Source: Paludibacter sp. (lineage in GTDB: Bacteria > Bacteroidota > Bacteroidia > Bacteroidales > Paludibacteraceae). From it: a stretch of DNA of 64,000 nucleotides. A program made the position numbers and the translations under genes. Positions 8,776 through 16,957 of the stretch are shown here, piece after piece. The stretch covers positions 86,506 to 150,505 of the forward strand of contig JAQUWU010000007.1 in NCBI GenBank assembly GCA_028692715.1, given 5' to 3'. Positions within the stretch are counted from its first letter, which is position 1. Every line of letters starts with the position of its first letter. Under the pieces are notes generated by a model. It was not told where the DNA came from. It searched no databases and worked only from the letters and a program-made list of their open reading frames with translations.

Positions 8776-11235
8776 TTATCTTAATTTTGCCTGCAACTTA
8801 TTTTCAAAATTCGATTGCAATTTTTTCATGATTGAATCTATCTGACTATCAGTCATCGTTTTCGTTTCATCGTGCAAAATAAAGCTTACTGCATACGATT
8901 TTTTACCTGCTTCCAGATTTTTACCTTCGTAAACATCAAATAAATATACTTTCTTCAATAATTTGCGTTCAGTTTCGAAAGCAATTTTCTCTATCTCTGC
9001 AAAAGCAATATTTTTATCCAACAACAATGCTAAATCACGTTTTACTTCTGGAAATTTAGATACTTCACTGTATTGAATTTTATGACGTTTTAGCTCAGCA
9101 ACAATTGAATTCCAGTTAATGTCTGAATAATACACTTCAACATCAATGTCCATCATTTTGCGAATGTTGGGATGAACAATACCATAAACTGCCAACTTTC
9201 TTCCGGCTTTACTGTAAACGGTCAAAGCTTCACTTAACAAATCATCGGAATATTCTCCAACAACCAGGTTATTCAACTTGATTCCTAGTCGACGCAGAAT
9301 ATTTTCTACATAGGCTTTCAACTCAAAGATACTTGATTTTTCGTCTTTTGCAGCCCATGACTGTGAATGTTTATTACCCGTAATCCATATTCCCAAATGA
9401 AAATCTTCGGAATAAGCGGCTAATGTTTCACCCTCCTTCTTATTTTCTTCATTATAATAGTAGCAATTACCAAATTCGTAGAATTTCAAGTCTGAATTTT
9501 TACGATTTACATTACGAACAATATTATCCAGTCCTCCAAACAATAAGGTCTGGCGCATAACACTTAAATCGGAACTTAATGCGTTAATAATTTTTACCGA
9601 ATGTGCAGCAGGGAATGAAGTCAAATTGTTATAGTAAGCGCTTTTAGTCAACGAATTGTTTAGAATTTCATTGAAACCCTGAGCGGTAAGTTGTTCAGAA
9701 ATCATATATTGAAGTCGGTAACTGTCAGGTTTTGAGCTATAACTCAAAGTCGATTTTAAGGTTTCGCCAATCTCTACATTATTATAACCATAAATACGAA
9801 GAATATCTTCAATCACATCAACATCTCTTTGTACATCAACACGATATGCAGGGACTTCAAGTACATAACCTTCATGATTCTTACTTAATATTTTCATTTC
9901 GAGAGCAGAAAGAATTGACTCAATATTTTCAGTACCAATTTCCTTTCCAATCAACGAATTTATTTTTCTATTCGAAAGATTAACCACAAATGGTTTTATT
10001 TCCTGAGGGTAAACATCCACTATTTCACTCGAAATTTCGCCACCGGCAACTTCCTGTATTAATAATGCACATCGTTTCAATACATAAATAGTGTTTGTTG
10101 GATCGCAACCACGTTCGTAGCGGAAGGAAGCATCGGTATTTAATCCATGGCGTTTAGCCGTTTTTCGGATAGAAACCGGATTAAAATAAGCACTTTCTAA
10201 AAACACATTTTGAGTTGATTCGGTAACTCCTGATTCAAATCCACCAAAAACTCCACCAATACACATTGGAGCTTGTGCATTACAAATCATTAAGTCAGCA
10301 GCATTAAGTTTACGTTCCATTCCGTCCAAACTAACAAAAGGAGTTCCTTCGGGCAAACATTTTACACGCACTTCAGCACCAACAATTTTATCGGCATCAA
10401 AAGCATGAAGAGGTTGTCCCAATTCGTGCAAAACGAAATTAGTCACATCCACAATATTATTAATAGGACGAAGTCCGATAATCAACAAACGGTTTTTCAA
10501 CCAATCGGGCGATTCAGTTACTTTTACACCAGAAATTGTAAGGGCAGAATAGCGTGGACAAGCATCTGTATTTTCAACAGTTACAGGAATTGTAAGTTTT
10601 GTATTTTGGACAGCAAAGGCATCAACCGATGGCTTTTGCAATTTTACTGTTTTATCTTTCAATGCAAAAAATGCCGCCAAATCGCGGGCAACACCAAAAT
10701 GTGATGCTGCATCAATACGATTAGGAGTAATATCAACTTCCAATAAATAATCACTTTTTATTTCGTAATAATCTTTAGCTAAAGTCCCCACAACAGCATC
10801 CGAAGGCAAAACAATAATACCATCATGACTGGCTCCGATTCCAATTTCATCTTCTGCACAAATCATTCCCATCGATTCAACACCGCGAATTTTCGAACGT
10901 TTAATCGTAAAACTTTCATCGCCTGAATATAATTTTGTTCCAACAGTAGCAACAACCACCTTCTGACCCGCTGCAACGTTAGGTGCACCACAAACAATTT
11001 TAGAAGGTTCGTCAGCTCCTATATTTACGGTTGTAACATGTAAGTGATCTGAATTTTCATGCTCAACACATGTTAACACTTCTCCGATTACCAGACCCTC
11101 CAATCCGCCTTTCACAGTTTGTACTTCCTCTACTCCACCTACTTCTAAACCTATAGATGTCAGCGCTTTTGATAATTCATCGGGCGTAATATCAATATTA
11201 ATATATTGTTTCAGCCAATTATACGAAATATTCAT
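8776..11235 (-). CDS. pheT: Phenylalanine--tRNA ligase beta subunit
   Basis: About 819 residues from the ATG at 11235 (MNISYNWLKQYI). A longer frame exists from 11274, but its extra 13 codons run back across the -7 box, so it is not used. Domains in order: N-terminal core, EMAP-II/OB tRNA-binding domain (about 40-150, with HLHVTTVNIG and ICAEDEIG), B3/B4 editing domain (GGVFGG then RYERGCDP), B5 domain, catalytic-like core, and a C-terminal anticodon-recognition FDX-ACB domain (EVKRDLALLLD to the end). It forms the alpha2-beta2 enzyme that charges tRNA-Phe. pheS is not in the window, so the subunits are encoded apart. Confidence 0.97.
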   Translation of the reverse strand: MNISYNWLKQYINIDITPDELSKALTSIGLEVGGVEEVQTVKGGLEGLVIGEVLTCVEHENSDHLHVTTVNIGADEPSKIVCGAPNVAAGQKVVVATVGTKLYSGDESFTIKRSKIRGVESMGMICAEDEIGIGASHDGIIVLPSDAVVGTLAKDYYEIKSDYLLEVDITPNRIDAASHFGVARDLAAFFALKDKTVKLQKPSVDAFAVQNTKLTIPVTVENTDACPRYSALTISGVKVTESPDWLKNRLLIIGLRPINNIVDVTNFVLHELGQPLHAFDADKIVGAEVRVKCLPEGTPFVSLDGMERKLNAADLMICNAQAPMCIGGVFGGFESGVTESTQNVFLESAYFNPVSIRKTAKRHGLNTDASFRYERGCDPTNTIYVLKRCALLIQEVAGGEISSEIVDVYPQEIKPFVVNLSNRKINSLIGKEIGTENIESILSALEMKILSKNHEGYVLEVPAYRVDVQRDVDVIEDILRIYGYNNVEIGETLKSTLSYSSKPDSYRLQYMISEQLTAQGFNEILNNSLTKSAYYNNLTSFPAAHSVKIINALSSDLSVMRQTLLFGGLDNIVRNVNRKNSDLKFYEFGNCYYYNEENKKEGETLAAYSEDFHLGIWITGNKHSQSWAAKDEKSSIFELKAYVENILRRLGIKLNNLVVGEYSDDLLSEALTVYSKAGRKLAVYGIVHPNIRKMMDIDVEVYYSDINWNSIVAELKRHKIQYSEVSKFPEVKRDLALLLDKNIAFAEIEKIAFETERKLLKKVYLFDVYEGKNLEAGKKSYAVSFILHDETKTMTDSQIDSIMKKLQSNFENKLQAKLR

Positions 11236-11263
11236 AATTTTAAATGTTGATTTTTTGAAGCTA

Positions 11264-11271
11264 CAAAGATA
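11264..11271 (-). promoter_or_regulatory. -7 box of pheT
   Basis: TATCTTTG on the minus strand, 28 bp upstream of the chosen pheT ATG. It supports the shorter start, because the longer frame would begin inside the promoter. Confidence 0.5.
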
Positions 11272-11404
11272 CATTTTTTTTTAGAGCTAGCATTTTTGAT
11301 CTCTTCAAAATATCATGACAAGAATAATAAAACTCAAAATATTGTTTTTTTCCCTAATAAATAAAAATTCTGCACACAATTTATTGATATGTGTAATAAT
11401 TCAT

Positions 11405-11412
11405 TATTTTTG
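11405..11412 (+). promoter_or_regulatory. -7 box of the acyl-CoA ligase gene
   Basis: TATTTTTG preceded by ATTG 18 bp upstream (11383-11386), about 34 bp before the ATG at 11447. Confidence 0.45.
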
Positions 11413-11446
11413 TATCGGCTTTAATATAAATTGAAAACTCATAAAA

Positions 11447-13156
11447 ATGATTCAGGAAAACTTTATTCGTCTTATAGAAGACTCTTTCCGCAATAATTGG
11501 GAATTTCCGGCTTACAGTAACTATGGCGAAGAATTAACAGTAACCTATGCAGATGTTGCCAAACGTGTTGCACGACTACATATATTATTCGAACAATGTA
11601 AATTAAAGCCTAATGATAAAGTTGCATTAATAGGTAGAAACAACTCTAACTGGGCTATTACCTATCTTGCAGCTGTGACTTATGGAGCGATAATTGTCCC
11701 CATTTTACAAGATTTCAATGCTAATGATATACATCACATAACGAATCATTCAGAATCTACTTTACTTTTCACAGGGGACAATATTTGGGAAAATCTGGAA
11801 GAAGAAAAACTTTCAACAGTAAAAGCAGTTTTTTCTTTAACTGGGTTCAACTGTATAGCTTTACCAAATAAAGAACCAAAAACTGAAAACAAAGAACATG
11901 AAATTCAGGAATTATTGGTTCAAAAATACTTGCAACCCGACTATATTAATAGCCTTTTCCATTCAAAATATCCACAAGGTTTTTATCGCGACAATGTAAG
12001 ATACGTTGACAAACCAAACAATGAGTTGGTGTCAATCAATTACACTTCTGGAACTACAGGATTTAGTAAAGGAGTTATGACAAGTGGAAATGCCATTGCG
12101 GGAAATATCACATTTGGATTACGTACAGGATTGGTTGCACCACAATATAAAGTCATCTCATTTTTACCCCTTGCACATGCATACGGTTGCGCATTTGAAT
12201 TTTTAACATCAACTTGTGCCGGTTGTCATATTCATTTTATTGGAAAAATACCCTCTCCCAAAATACTACTAAATGCATTTGCTGAAATTAAACCAAATGT
12301 TGTTTTTTTAGTTCCATTAATTGTTGAGAAAATATATAAAAAACAGATTCAACCCTTGTTGGCAAAACCATCCATGCGTTGGGTATTAAGTATACCGTTT
12401 CTTGATCAACCAATTTTAGCCCAAATCCGCAAAAAACTAATGGATGCATTTGGGGGTGAGTTCTCACAAATTGTAGTTGGAGGTGCACCATTAAACGCCG
12501 AAGTAGAAGATTTTTTTGAAAAAATAAAATTTCCTTACACAGTTGGATATGGTATGACTGAATGTGCTCCACTTATCAGTTTTTCAAATCATAAGGATTT
12601 TATTCCAAAATCTTCAGGAAAAATTCTTGATGGTATGCAAGTAAAACTAATTGATGTAGAGCCCACTACCGGTGTCGGTGAAATATGTGTAAAGGGAGAA
12701 AATTTAATGAACGGTTATTATAAAAATGAAGAAGCTAGTGCCCGTATTATGGATAAAGATGGCTGGTTGTACACTGGTGATTTAGGAACTGTCGATGCAA
12801 AAGGTAATATCTTTATTAAAGGACGAAACAAATCAATGATTTTGGGAGCAAACGGACAAAACATCTATCCCGAAGAAATTGAAGCAAAACTCAACAATAT
12901 GCCCTATGTCATGGAAAGTTTAATTATAGAAAATAATGGGAAATTAACTGCTTTAGTTTGTCCTGATTACGATGCAGTTGATGCCGAACACTTAGACCAA
13001 AAACAGCTGGAAGTAGTGATGGAAGAAAACAAAAGATTACTAAATGCCATTGTTGCTTCATATGAAGCAATTTCAAAGATACAGCTATATCCACACGAAT
13101 TTGAGAAAACTCCGAAAAAAAGCATAAAAAGATATCTTTATTCATCTACAACTTAA
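11447..13156 (+). CDS. AMP-forming acyl-CoA synthetase (long-chain fatty-acid CoA ligase type)
   Basis: 569 residues of the ANL adenylating superfamily. The phosphate-binding loop YTSGTTGFSKG lies near residue 200 and the aromatic/acid motif GYGMTECAP near 367. The hinge GWLYTGDLG lies near 440 and the catalytic lysine motif KTPKKSIKRYLY at the C-terminus. The enzyme activates a carboxylic acid with ATP and transfers it to CoA; length and motifs fit fatty-acid CoA ligases (FadD-like), but chain length is not predictable. It is monocistronic, with its own promoter, and is followed by the tandem small-lipoprotein genes. Confidence 0.88.
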   Translation: MIQENFIRLIEDSFRNNWEFPAYSNYGEELTVTYADVAKRVARLHILFEQCKLKPNDKVALIGRNNSNWAITYLAAVTYGAIIVPILQDFNANDIHHITNHSESTLLFTGDNIWENLEEEKLSTVKAVFSLTGFNCIALPNKEPKTENKEHEIQELLVQKYLQPDYINSLFHSKYPQGFYRDNVRYVDKPNNELVSINYTSGTTGFSKGVMTSGNAIAGNITFGLRTGLVAPQYKVISFLPLAHAYGCAFEFLTSTCAGCHIHFIGKIPSPKILLNAFAEIKPNVVFLVPLIVEKIYKKQIQPLLAKPSMRWVLSIPFLDQPILAQIRKKLMDAFGGEFSQIVVGGAPLNAEVEDFFEKIKFPYTVGYGMTECAPLISFSNHKDFIPKSSGKILDGMQVKLIDVEPTTGVGEICVKGENLMNGYYKNEEASARIMDKDGWLYTGDLGTVDAKGNIFIKGRNKSMILGANGQNIYPEEIEAKLNNMPYVMESLIIENNGKLTALVCPDYDAVDAEHLDQKQLEVVMEENKRLLNAIVASYEAISKIQLYPHEFEKTPKKSIKRYLYSSTT

Positions 13157-13261
13157 CATATTTATTTAGCTGATTTACTGTCACTTATAATTATTTTGTA
13201 TCTCTAATGAAAATAATTTAAAAAAAGGTCTTAAATATTAATGTACAATAAAAAAATGATG

Positions 13262-13269
13262 TAACTTTG
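13262..13269 (+). promoter_or_regulatory. -7 box of small lipoprotein gene 1
   Basis: TAACTTTG preceded by AAAAAAATGATG. The same context recurs at 13687-13694 (TACCTTTG) in front of the second copy, so the promoter was part of the duplication. Confidence 0.5.
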
Positions 13270-13320
13270 CTGCGATTTTGAATAACAAAATTAACACGTT
13301 AAATTTTAAAGGTTAAAAAA

Positions 13321-13485
13321 ATGAAAAAAGTATTTTTATTCTGTGTAGTAGCATTGGCATTTGCATCTTGTGCACCTAAAGCTGCTGAAGAAACTCCTGC
13401 AGTTGACACCACAGCAGTTGTTGCAGTTGATACAGTTGCAGTAGTTGACACTGCAGCAGTTGATACAGTTGCTCCAGCTATGTAA
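13321..13485 (+). CDS. Small Ala/Val/Asp/Thr-rich lipoprotein, copy 1
   Basis: 54 residues starting MKKVFLFCVVALAFASC: a lipoprotein signal peptide with lipobox FASC, Cys at residue 17. The mature peptide of about 38 residues is acidic and low-complexity, built from VDT-AVV-type units (AVDTVAVVDTAAVDT) and ending APAM. It is about 85% identical to the protein at 13748-13909, and upstream and downstream signals are also duplicated. It has its own promoter and a strong terminator at 13520-13554. It is probably an abundant, membrane-anchored small lipoprotein; function unknown. Confidence 0.8.
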   Translation: MKKVFLFCVVALAFASCAPKAAEETPAVDTTAVVAVDTVAVVDTAAVDTVAPAM

Positions 13486-13519
13486 TTAAGAAAACGTAAA
13501 TAAATTTTTACGAATTTTG

Positions 13520-13554
13520 AGTCCGCTAGAAAAATCTATCGGACTTTTTTTTTT
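13520..13554 (+). terminator. Rho-independent terminator after lipoprotein copy 1
   Basis: Stem AGTCCG...CGGACT with an inner TAGA/TCTA pairing and a run of nine or more T. Confidence 0.8.
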
Positions 13555-13686
13555 ATAAACTATTAAAATTCACCCTGTTTTGTCGAAATTTGGTTCAAAA
13601 TGACTAAAAAGCCCCTAAATTTCGACCAAAATAAAAAATAATTTAAAAAAAAATGATATTTATTAATGCTAACTCAAAAAATGATG

Positions 13687-13694
13687 TACCTTTG
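13687..13694 (+). promoter_or_regulatory. -7 box of small lipoprotein gene 2
   Basis: TACCTTTG, in the same sequence context as the box at 13262. The leader up to the ATG is also recognisably duplicated (CGATTTTGAAT, then CAAAA, then TTTAATTTTAAA-like). Confidence 0.5.
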
Positions 13695-13747
13695 CATCGA
13701 TTTTGAATTGCAAAACAAACATGTTTAATTTTAAAAGATTTAAAGAA

Positions 13748-13909
13748 ATGAAAAAAGTAATTTTATTTTTTGTGGTAGCTTTGGCTTTCGCATCTTGCGC
13801 TCCTAAAGCAGCTGAAGAAACTCCAGCTGTTGATTCTACAGTTGTTGCTGTTGATACAGTTGCTGTCGTTGACACTATGGCTGTTGACACCGTAGCTCCT
13901 GCTATGTAA
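13748..13909 (+). CDS. Small Ala/Val/Asp/Thr-rich lipoprotein, copy 2
   Basis: 53 residues from the ATG at 13748. A frame from 13703 adds 15 residues that match the noncoding leader of copy 1, so the shorter start is chosen. It begins MKKVILFFVVALAFASC with Cys at 17, followed by CAPKAAEETPAVD as in copy 1 and then VDT repeats ending APAM. It differs from copy 1 mainly by conservative changes and one shorter repeat. Its own promoter and terminator flank it, so copies 1 and 2 are independent transcription units. Function unknown. Confidence 0.8.
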   Translation: MKKVILFFVVALAFASCAPKAAEETPAVDSTVVAVDTVAVVDTMAVDTVAPAM

Positions 13910-13950
13910 TAAAAAAAGCTATCGCAGAAAGGAATTCTTGCTGGCATTTA

Positions 13951-13982
13951 AGTCCGTTATATCAATAACGGACTTTTTTTTT
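13951..13982 (+). terminator. Rho-independent terminator after lipoprotein copy 2
   Basis: Perfect stem AGTCCGTTAT/ATAACGGACT with a short loop and nine T. It shares the AGTCCG/CGGACT base with the terminator at 13520, consistent with duplication. Confidence 0.85.
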
Positions 13983-14011
13983 GAAAAAATGCTGAACTCA
14001 TTCATTTTTTG

Positions 14012-14019
14012 TACCTTTG
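14012..14019 (+). promoter_or_regulatory. -7 box of hisG
   Basis: TACCTTTG, 27 bp before the hisG ATG and just after the terminator of the preceding gene. Confidence 0.5.
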
Positions 14020-14046
14020 TGCGCTAAATAATAAAAAAAATAAATT

Positions 14047-14898
14047 ATGTTACGAATTGCTGTACAAGCTAAAGGTCGATTGTATGATGAAACCATGTTA
14101 TTGCTTAGTGAATCAGGCATTAAACTTGAATCCGGGAAACGGTTACTACTTTTACCCGCTCGAAATTTCCCATTAGAAGTATTATTTTTACGCGATGATG
14201 ATATTCCTCAATCTGTAGCTGATGGAGTCGCCGACATTGGTATTGTTGGAGAAAACGAATATGCAGAAAAAAACAAAAAAGTAAATATTATCAAGCGATT
14301 AGGATTTAGTAAGTGTAGACTTTCGCTTGCAATTCCAAAAGAAACTGAATACACAGGCATTTCGTGGTTTAATGGAAAAGTAATTGCCACGTCATATCCT
14401 AAGATTTTAGACACCTATTTAAAAAAGCATAATGTAACTGCAGATACTCATATTATCACTGGCTCAGTTGAAGTAGCACCTTCTATTGGACTTGCCGATG
14501 CAATTTTCGACATAGTAAGTTCAGGCAGTACACTTGTTACCAACCACTTGAAAGAAGTTGAAGTACTAATGAAATCTGAAGCATTACTTATTTCAAATCC
14601 CGAGCTCTCCGATGAGAAAAAGCTAGTTCTTGATGAATTATTATTCCGCATTGAAGCTGTACAAATGGCTGAAGGGAAAAAATATGTATTAATGAATGTT
14701 CCTGCCGAAAATACGGATAAAATAATTGAAGTACTGCCCGGTATAAAAAGTCCAACCATTATGCCATTAGCAACTAAAGGTTGGAATTCGCTTCATGTTG
14801 TAATTGAAGAAAAAAGATTTTGGGATATAATTGGGAAATTAAAATCATTGGGTGCAGAAGGAATTCTGGTCATTCCAATTGAAAAAATGATTCTATAA
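14047..14898 (+). CDS. hisG: ATP phosphoribosyltransferase, long form
   Basis: 283 residues. It starts MLRIAVQAKGRLYDET, with the substrate-loop region PLEVLFLRDDDIP and the family signature DGVADIGIVGEN near residue 57-68. The PRPP-binding segment is DAIFDIVSSGSTL near 151-163. A C-terminal regulatory HisG_C domain (about 210-283, histidine-feedback type) makes this the long form that works without HisZ. It catalyses the first step of histidine synthesis, ATP plus PRPP to phosphoribosyl-ATP. No other his gene is in the window; the next gene is coaX, 41 bp downstream. Confidence 0.96.
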   Translation: MLRIAVQAKGRLYDETMLLLSESGIKLESGKRLLLLPARNFPLEVLFLRDDDIPQSVADGVADIGIVGENEYAEKNKKVNIIKRLGFSKCRLSLAIPKETEYTGISWFNGKVIATSYPKILDTYLKKHNVTADTHIITGSVEVAPSIGLADAIFDIVSSGSTLVTNHLKEVEVLMKSEALLISNPELSDEKKLVLDELLFRIEAVQMAEGKKYVLMNVPAENTDKIIEVLPGIKSPTIMPLATKGWNSLHVVIEEKRFWDIIGKLKSLGAEGILVIPIEKMIL

Positions 14899-14939
14899 AT
14901 TAACGTTTTAAATAAGTTCATAAAAAAAACTTTAAAATT

Positions 14940-15668
14940 ATGAATTTGTGCATCGATCAGGGAAATTCTAGTAGCAAAATAGGGCTTTTCGATAAAAACA
15001 CATTAATTGATAGTTTTATTTTTAAAACTATCAATTTTAATGATATTTATTCGTTATTAAATAAATACAAGATAGATGCATGTATACTCTCAAGTGTAAT
15101 TTCAGATAATTATGAATTGAAGAGGGTATTAAACGAAAAGATAAATATTAATTTCGAATTATCAAGCAAGACTTCAATCCCTGTGAAAAACCGATACGAA
15201 ACTCCCGATACCCTTGGGAAAGATCGGTTAGCTGCTGTCGTGGGTGCTTCGTTCTTGAAACCTGAAACTGATATTTTAGTAATTGATGCAGGGACAGCAA
15301 TCACTTACGACTTTATTGACGCAAAAGGAAATTATGAGGGTGGGAATATTGCACCTGGGGTAGATATGAGATTACGTTCGTTACATGAATTTACACAAAA
15401 ATTACCCTTGGTTAGTCCCTCGAATGATAACCCTTTTTTAGGAAAAAATACTAAATCAGCATTAATTTCGGGCGCTATTTATGGTATTGTATTCGAGATA
15501 GATGGTTACATAAACACATTAAAAATTAAATATCCACAACTTTCAACTTTTTTAACAGGCGGTAGCATTTTTTACTTTGATAACAAGCTAAAAAATGCCA
15601 TCTTTGCAGAAAAAAATTTAGTGTTAATCGGACTCAACCGTATACTTCAATATAATGTACAAAAATAA
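14940..15668 (+). CDS. coaX: Type III pantothenate kinase
   Basis: 242 residues with the ASKHA-fold CoaX marks. The N-terminal phosphate motif is DQGNSSSKIGLF, the pantothenate region DTLGKDRLAAVVGA lies near residue 90, and the acidic motif is VIDAGTAITYDF. The C-terminal glycine motif is LTGGS. The enzyme phosphorylates pantothenate in the first step of CoA synthesis; coaBC, for the next steps, is at 43815. The gene overlaps the start of the following outer-membrane protein gene by 14 bp, so the coaX-to-lptC block is likely one operon. Confidence 0.95.
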   Translation: MNLCIDQGNSSSKIGLFDKNTLIDSFIFKTINFNDIYSLLNKYKIDACILSSVISDNYELKRVLNEKININFELSSKTSIPVKNRYETPDTLGKDRLAAVVGASFLKPETDILVIDAGTAITYDFIDAKGNYEGGNIAPGVDMRLRSLHEFTQKLPLVSPSNDNPFLGKNTKSALISGAIYGIVFEIDGYINTLKIKYPQLSTFLTGGSIFYFDNKLKNAIFAEKNLVLIGLNRILQYNVQK

Positions 15669-16926
15669 GATTTTTCTTCTCGTAATTTCGTCGCTATTTT
15701 TAATTCAATTAGCTAATAGTCAAAACAATACAAATTCGCCTTATACACGTTTTGGCTTTGGAGAATTAAATGACGCCAATTCAGGAGAACAAAGAGCTAT
15801 GGGAGGAGTTTCGATAGGTGCACGTTCCAATTACAATATTAACACTGTAAACCCTGCATCATACAGCTGTGTTGATAGTATGACTTTTATGTTTGATTTT
15901 GGCACATCAGCTTTAGCTTCTCGTTTTTCTGACCCAAACGGAAGCAAAACAACTTTTAATGCAAATTTGGAATATATAACCATGCAGTTCCCCATTTATA
16001 AATGGCTGGGATTTAGTGCAGGGCTTCTTCCCTACTCCTTTTCGGGATATAGTTTTTACAACACCGATACTGAAACTATATTTTCAAACACAAGTGAATC
16101 GGACACTATAGAATACACAAAAAACTTTAGTGGTAGTGGTGGTATAAGTCAGATTTACGCAGGTGTCTCTACCAATCTTTTTAAACATTTTTCATTAGGT
16201 TTGAATGCATATTATATGTATGGTAGTTTAAATAACTATAGAAATATTGATTTTGGAAGTTTAAGTGGGTTTAATTCAACTACTCAATATAGTATTTTAA
16301 GTGTCAATAATTTTCGGTTTCGGTTCGGAGCTCAGTATTATAATACATTTGCAAAAAAACATGACATAACGTTAGGTATAATTTATGAAAACAAAGCAAA
16401 GCTCAATGGAGAATATACTGAGATTAGTTCGAGTGTATTAAATGACACATTAACTGTGGATGGGGATACAGAATTTGACTTACCTACAATGTTTGGTGTA
16501 GGTTTATATTATACTTATGACAAAAAATTATCTGTTGGCTTGGATTATAGCTTACAGAAATGGAGTGATGCTAATTTTTTAGGAGCTAGTGATGTATTAA
16601 ACGATCGATCAAAAATAGCTTTAGGGTTTGAATATTTACCTAATTACAGAGGGCGTAAATTTTCTGATAAAATAAAATATCGCGCCGGAGTTAATATGTC
16701 AAATGCATATTATAAAGTGGATGGTGTTGTGCCGCCAGAAAACTTTGGCATAAGTTTTGGGTTAGGATTACCGTTATATAATAAAGTCACCAATTCAACA
16801 TCTATGTTAAACACTACATTTGAGTATGGTATAATAGGTTCAAGCACAAGTTTAAGAGAAGATTATTTCAAATTTACACTTAATGTAACTTTCAACGAAC
16901 ACTGGTTTTTTAAACGCAAACTTTAA
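15655..16926 (+). CDS. Outer-membrane beta-barrel protein
   Basis: 423 residues with a signal peptide (about 22 residues, ending LANSQ). Mature sequence NTNSPYTRFGFGELND is typical of a Bacteroidota outer-membrane barrel family of the FadL/PorV type, found beside coaX and lptC in many genomes of the phylum. The rest consists of alternating strands with many aromatic residues. The stop follows FKRKL rather than the usual terminal aromatic residue. The start lies inside coaX (14-bp overlap). Position in an operon with lptC suggests envelope biogenesis, but no specific role is established. Confidence 0.85.
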   Translation: MYKNKIFLLVISSLFLIQLANSQNNTNSPYTRFGFGELNDANSGEQRAMGGVSIGARSNYNINTVNPASYSCVDSMTFMFDFGTSALASRFSDPNGSKTTFNANLEYITMQFPIYKWLGFSAGLLPYSFSGYSFYNTDTETIFSNTSESDTIEYTKNFSGSGGISQIYAGVSTNLFKHFSLGLNAYYMYGSLNNYRNIDFGSLSGFNSTTQYSILSVNNFRFRFGAQYYNTFAKKHDITLGIIYENKAKLNGEYTEISSSVLNDTLTVDGDTEFDLPTMFGVGLYYTYDKKLSVGLDYSLQKWSDANFLGASDVLNDRSKIALGFEYLPNYRGRKFSDKIKYRAGVNMSNAYYKVDGVVPPENFGISFGLGLPLYNKVTNSTSMLNTTFEYGIIGSSTSLREDYFKFTLNVTFNEHWFFKRKL

Positions 16927-16957
16927 TTTCAAAAAAAAATAAAAAAATTATATCAAA

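Noticed and set aside
13669-13947. 92-residue minus-strand ORF over the second small lipoprotein
   Set aside because: It is antisense to a gene with signal peptide, promoter and terminator, and its Thr/Val-rich sequence is the shadow of the VDT repeats.
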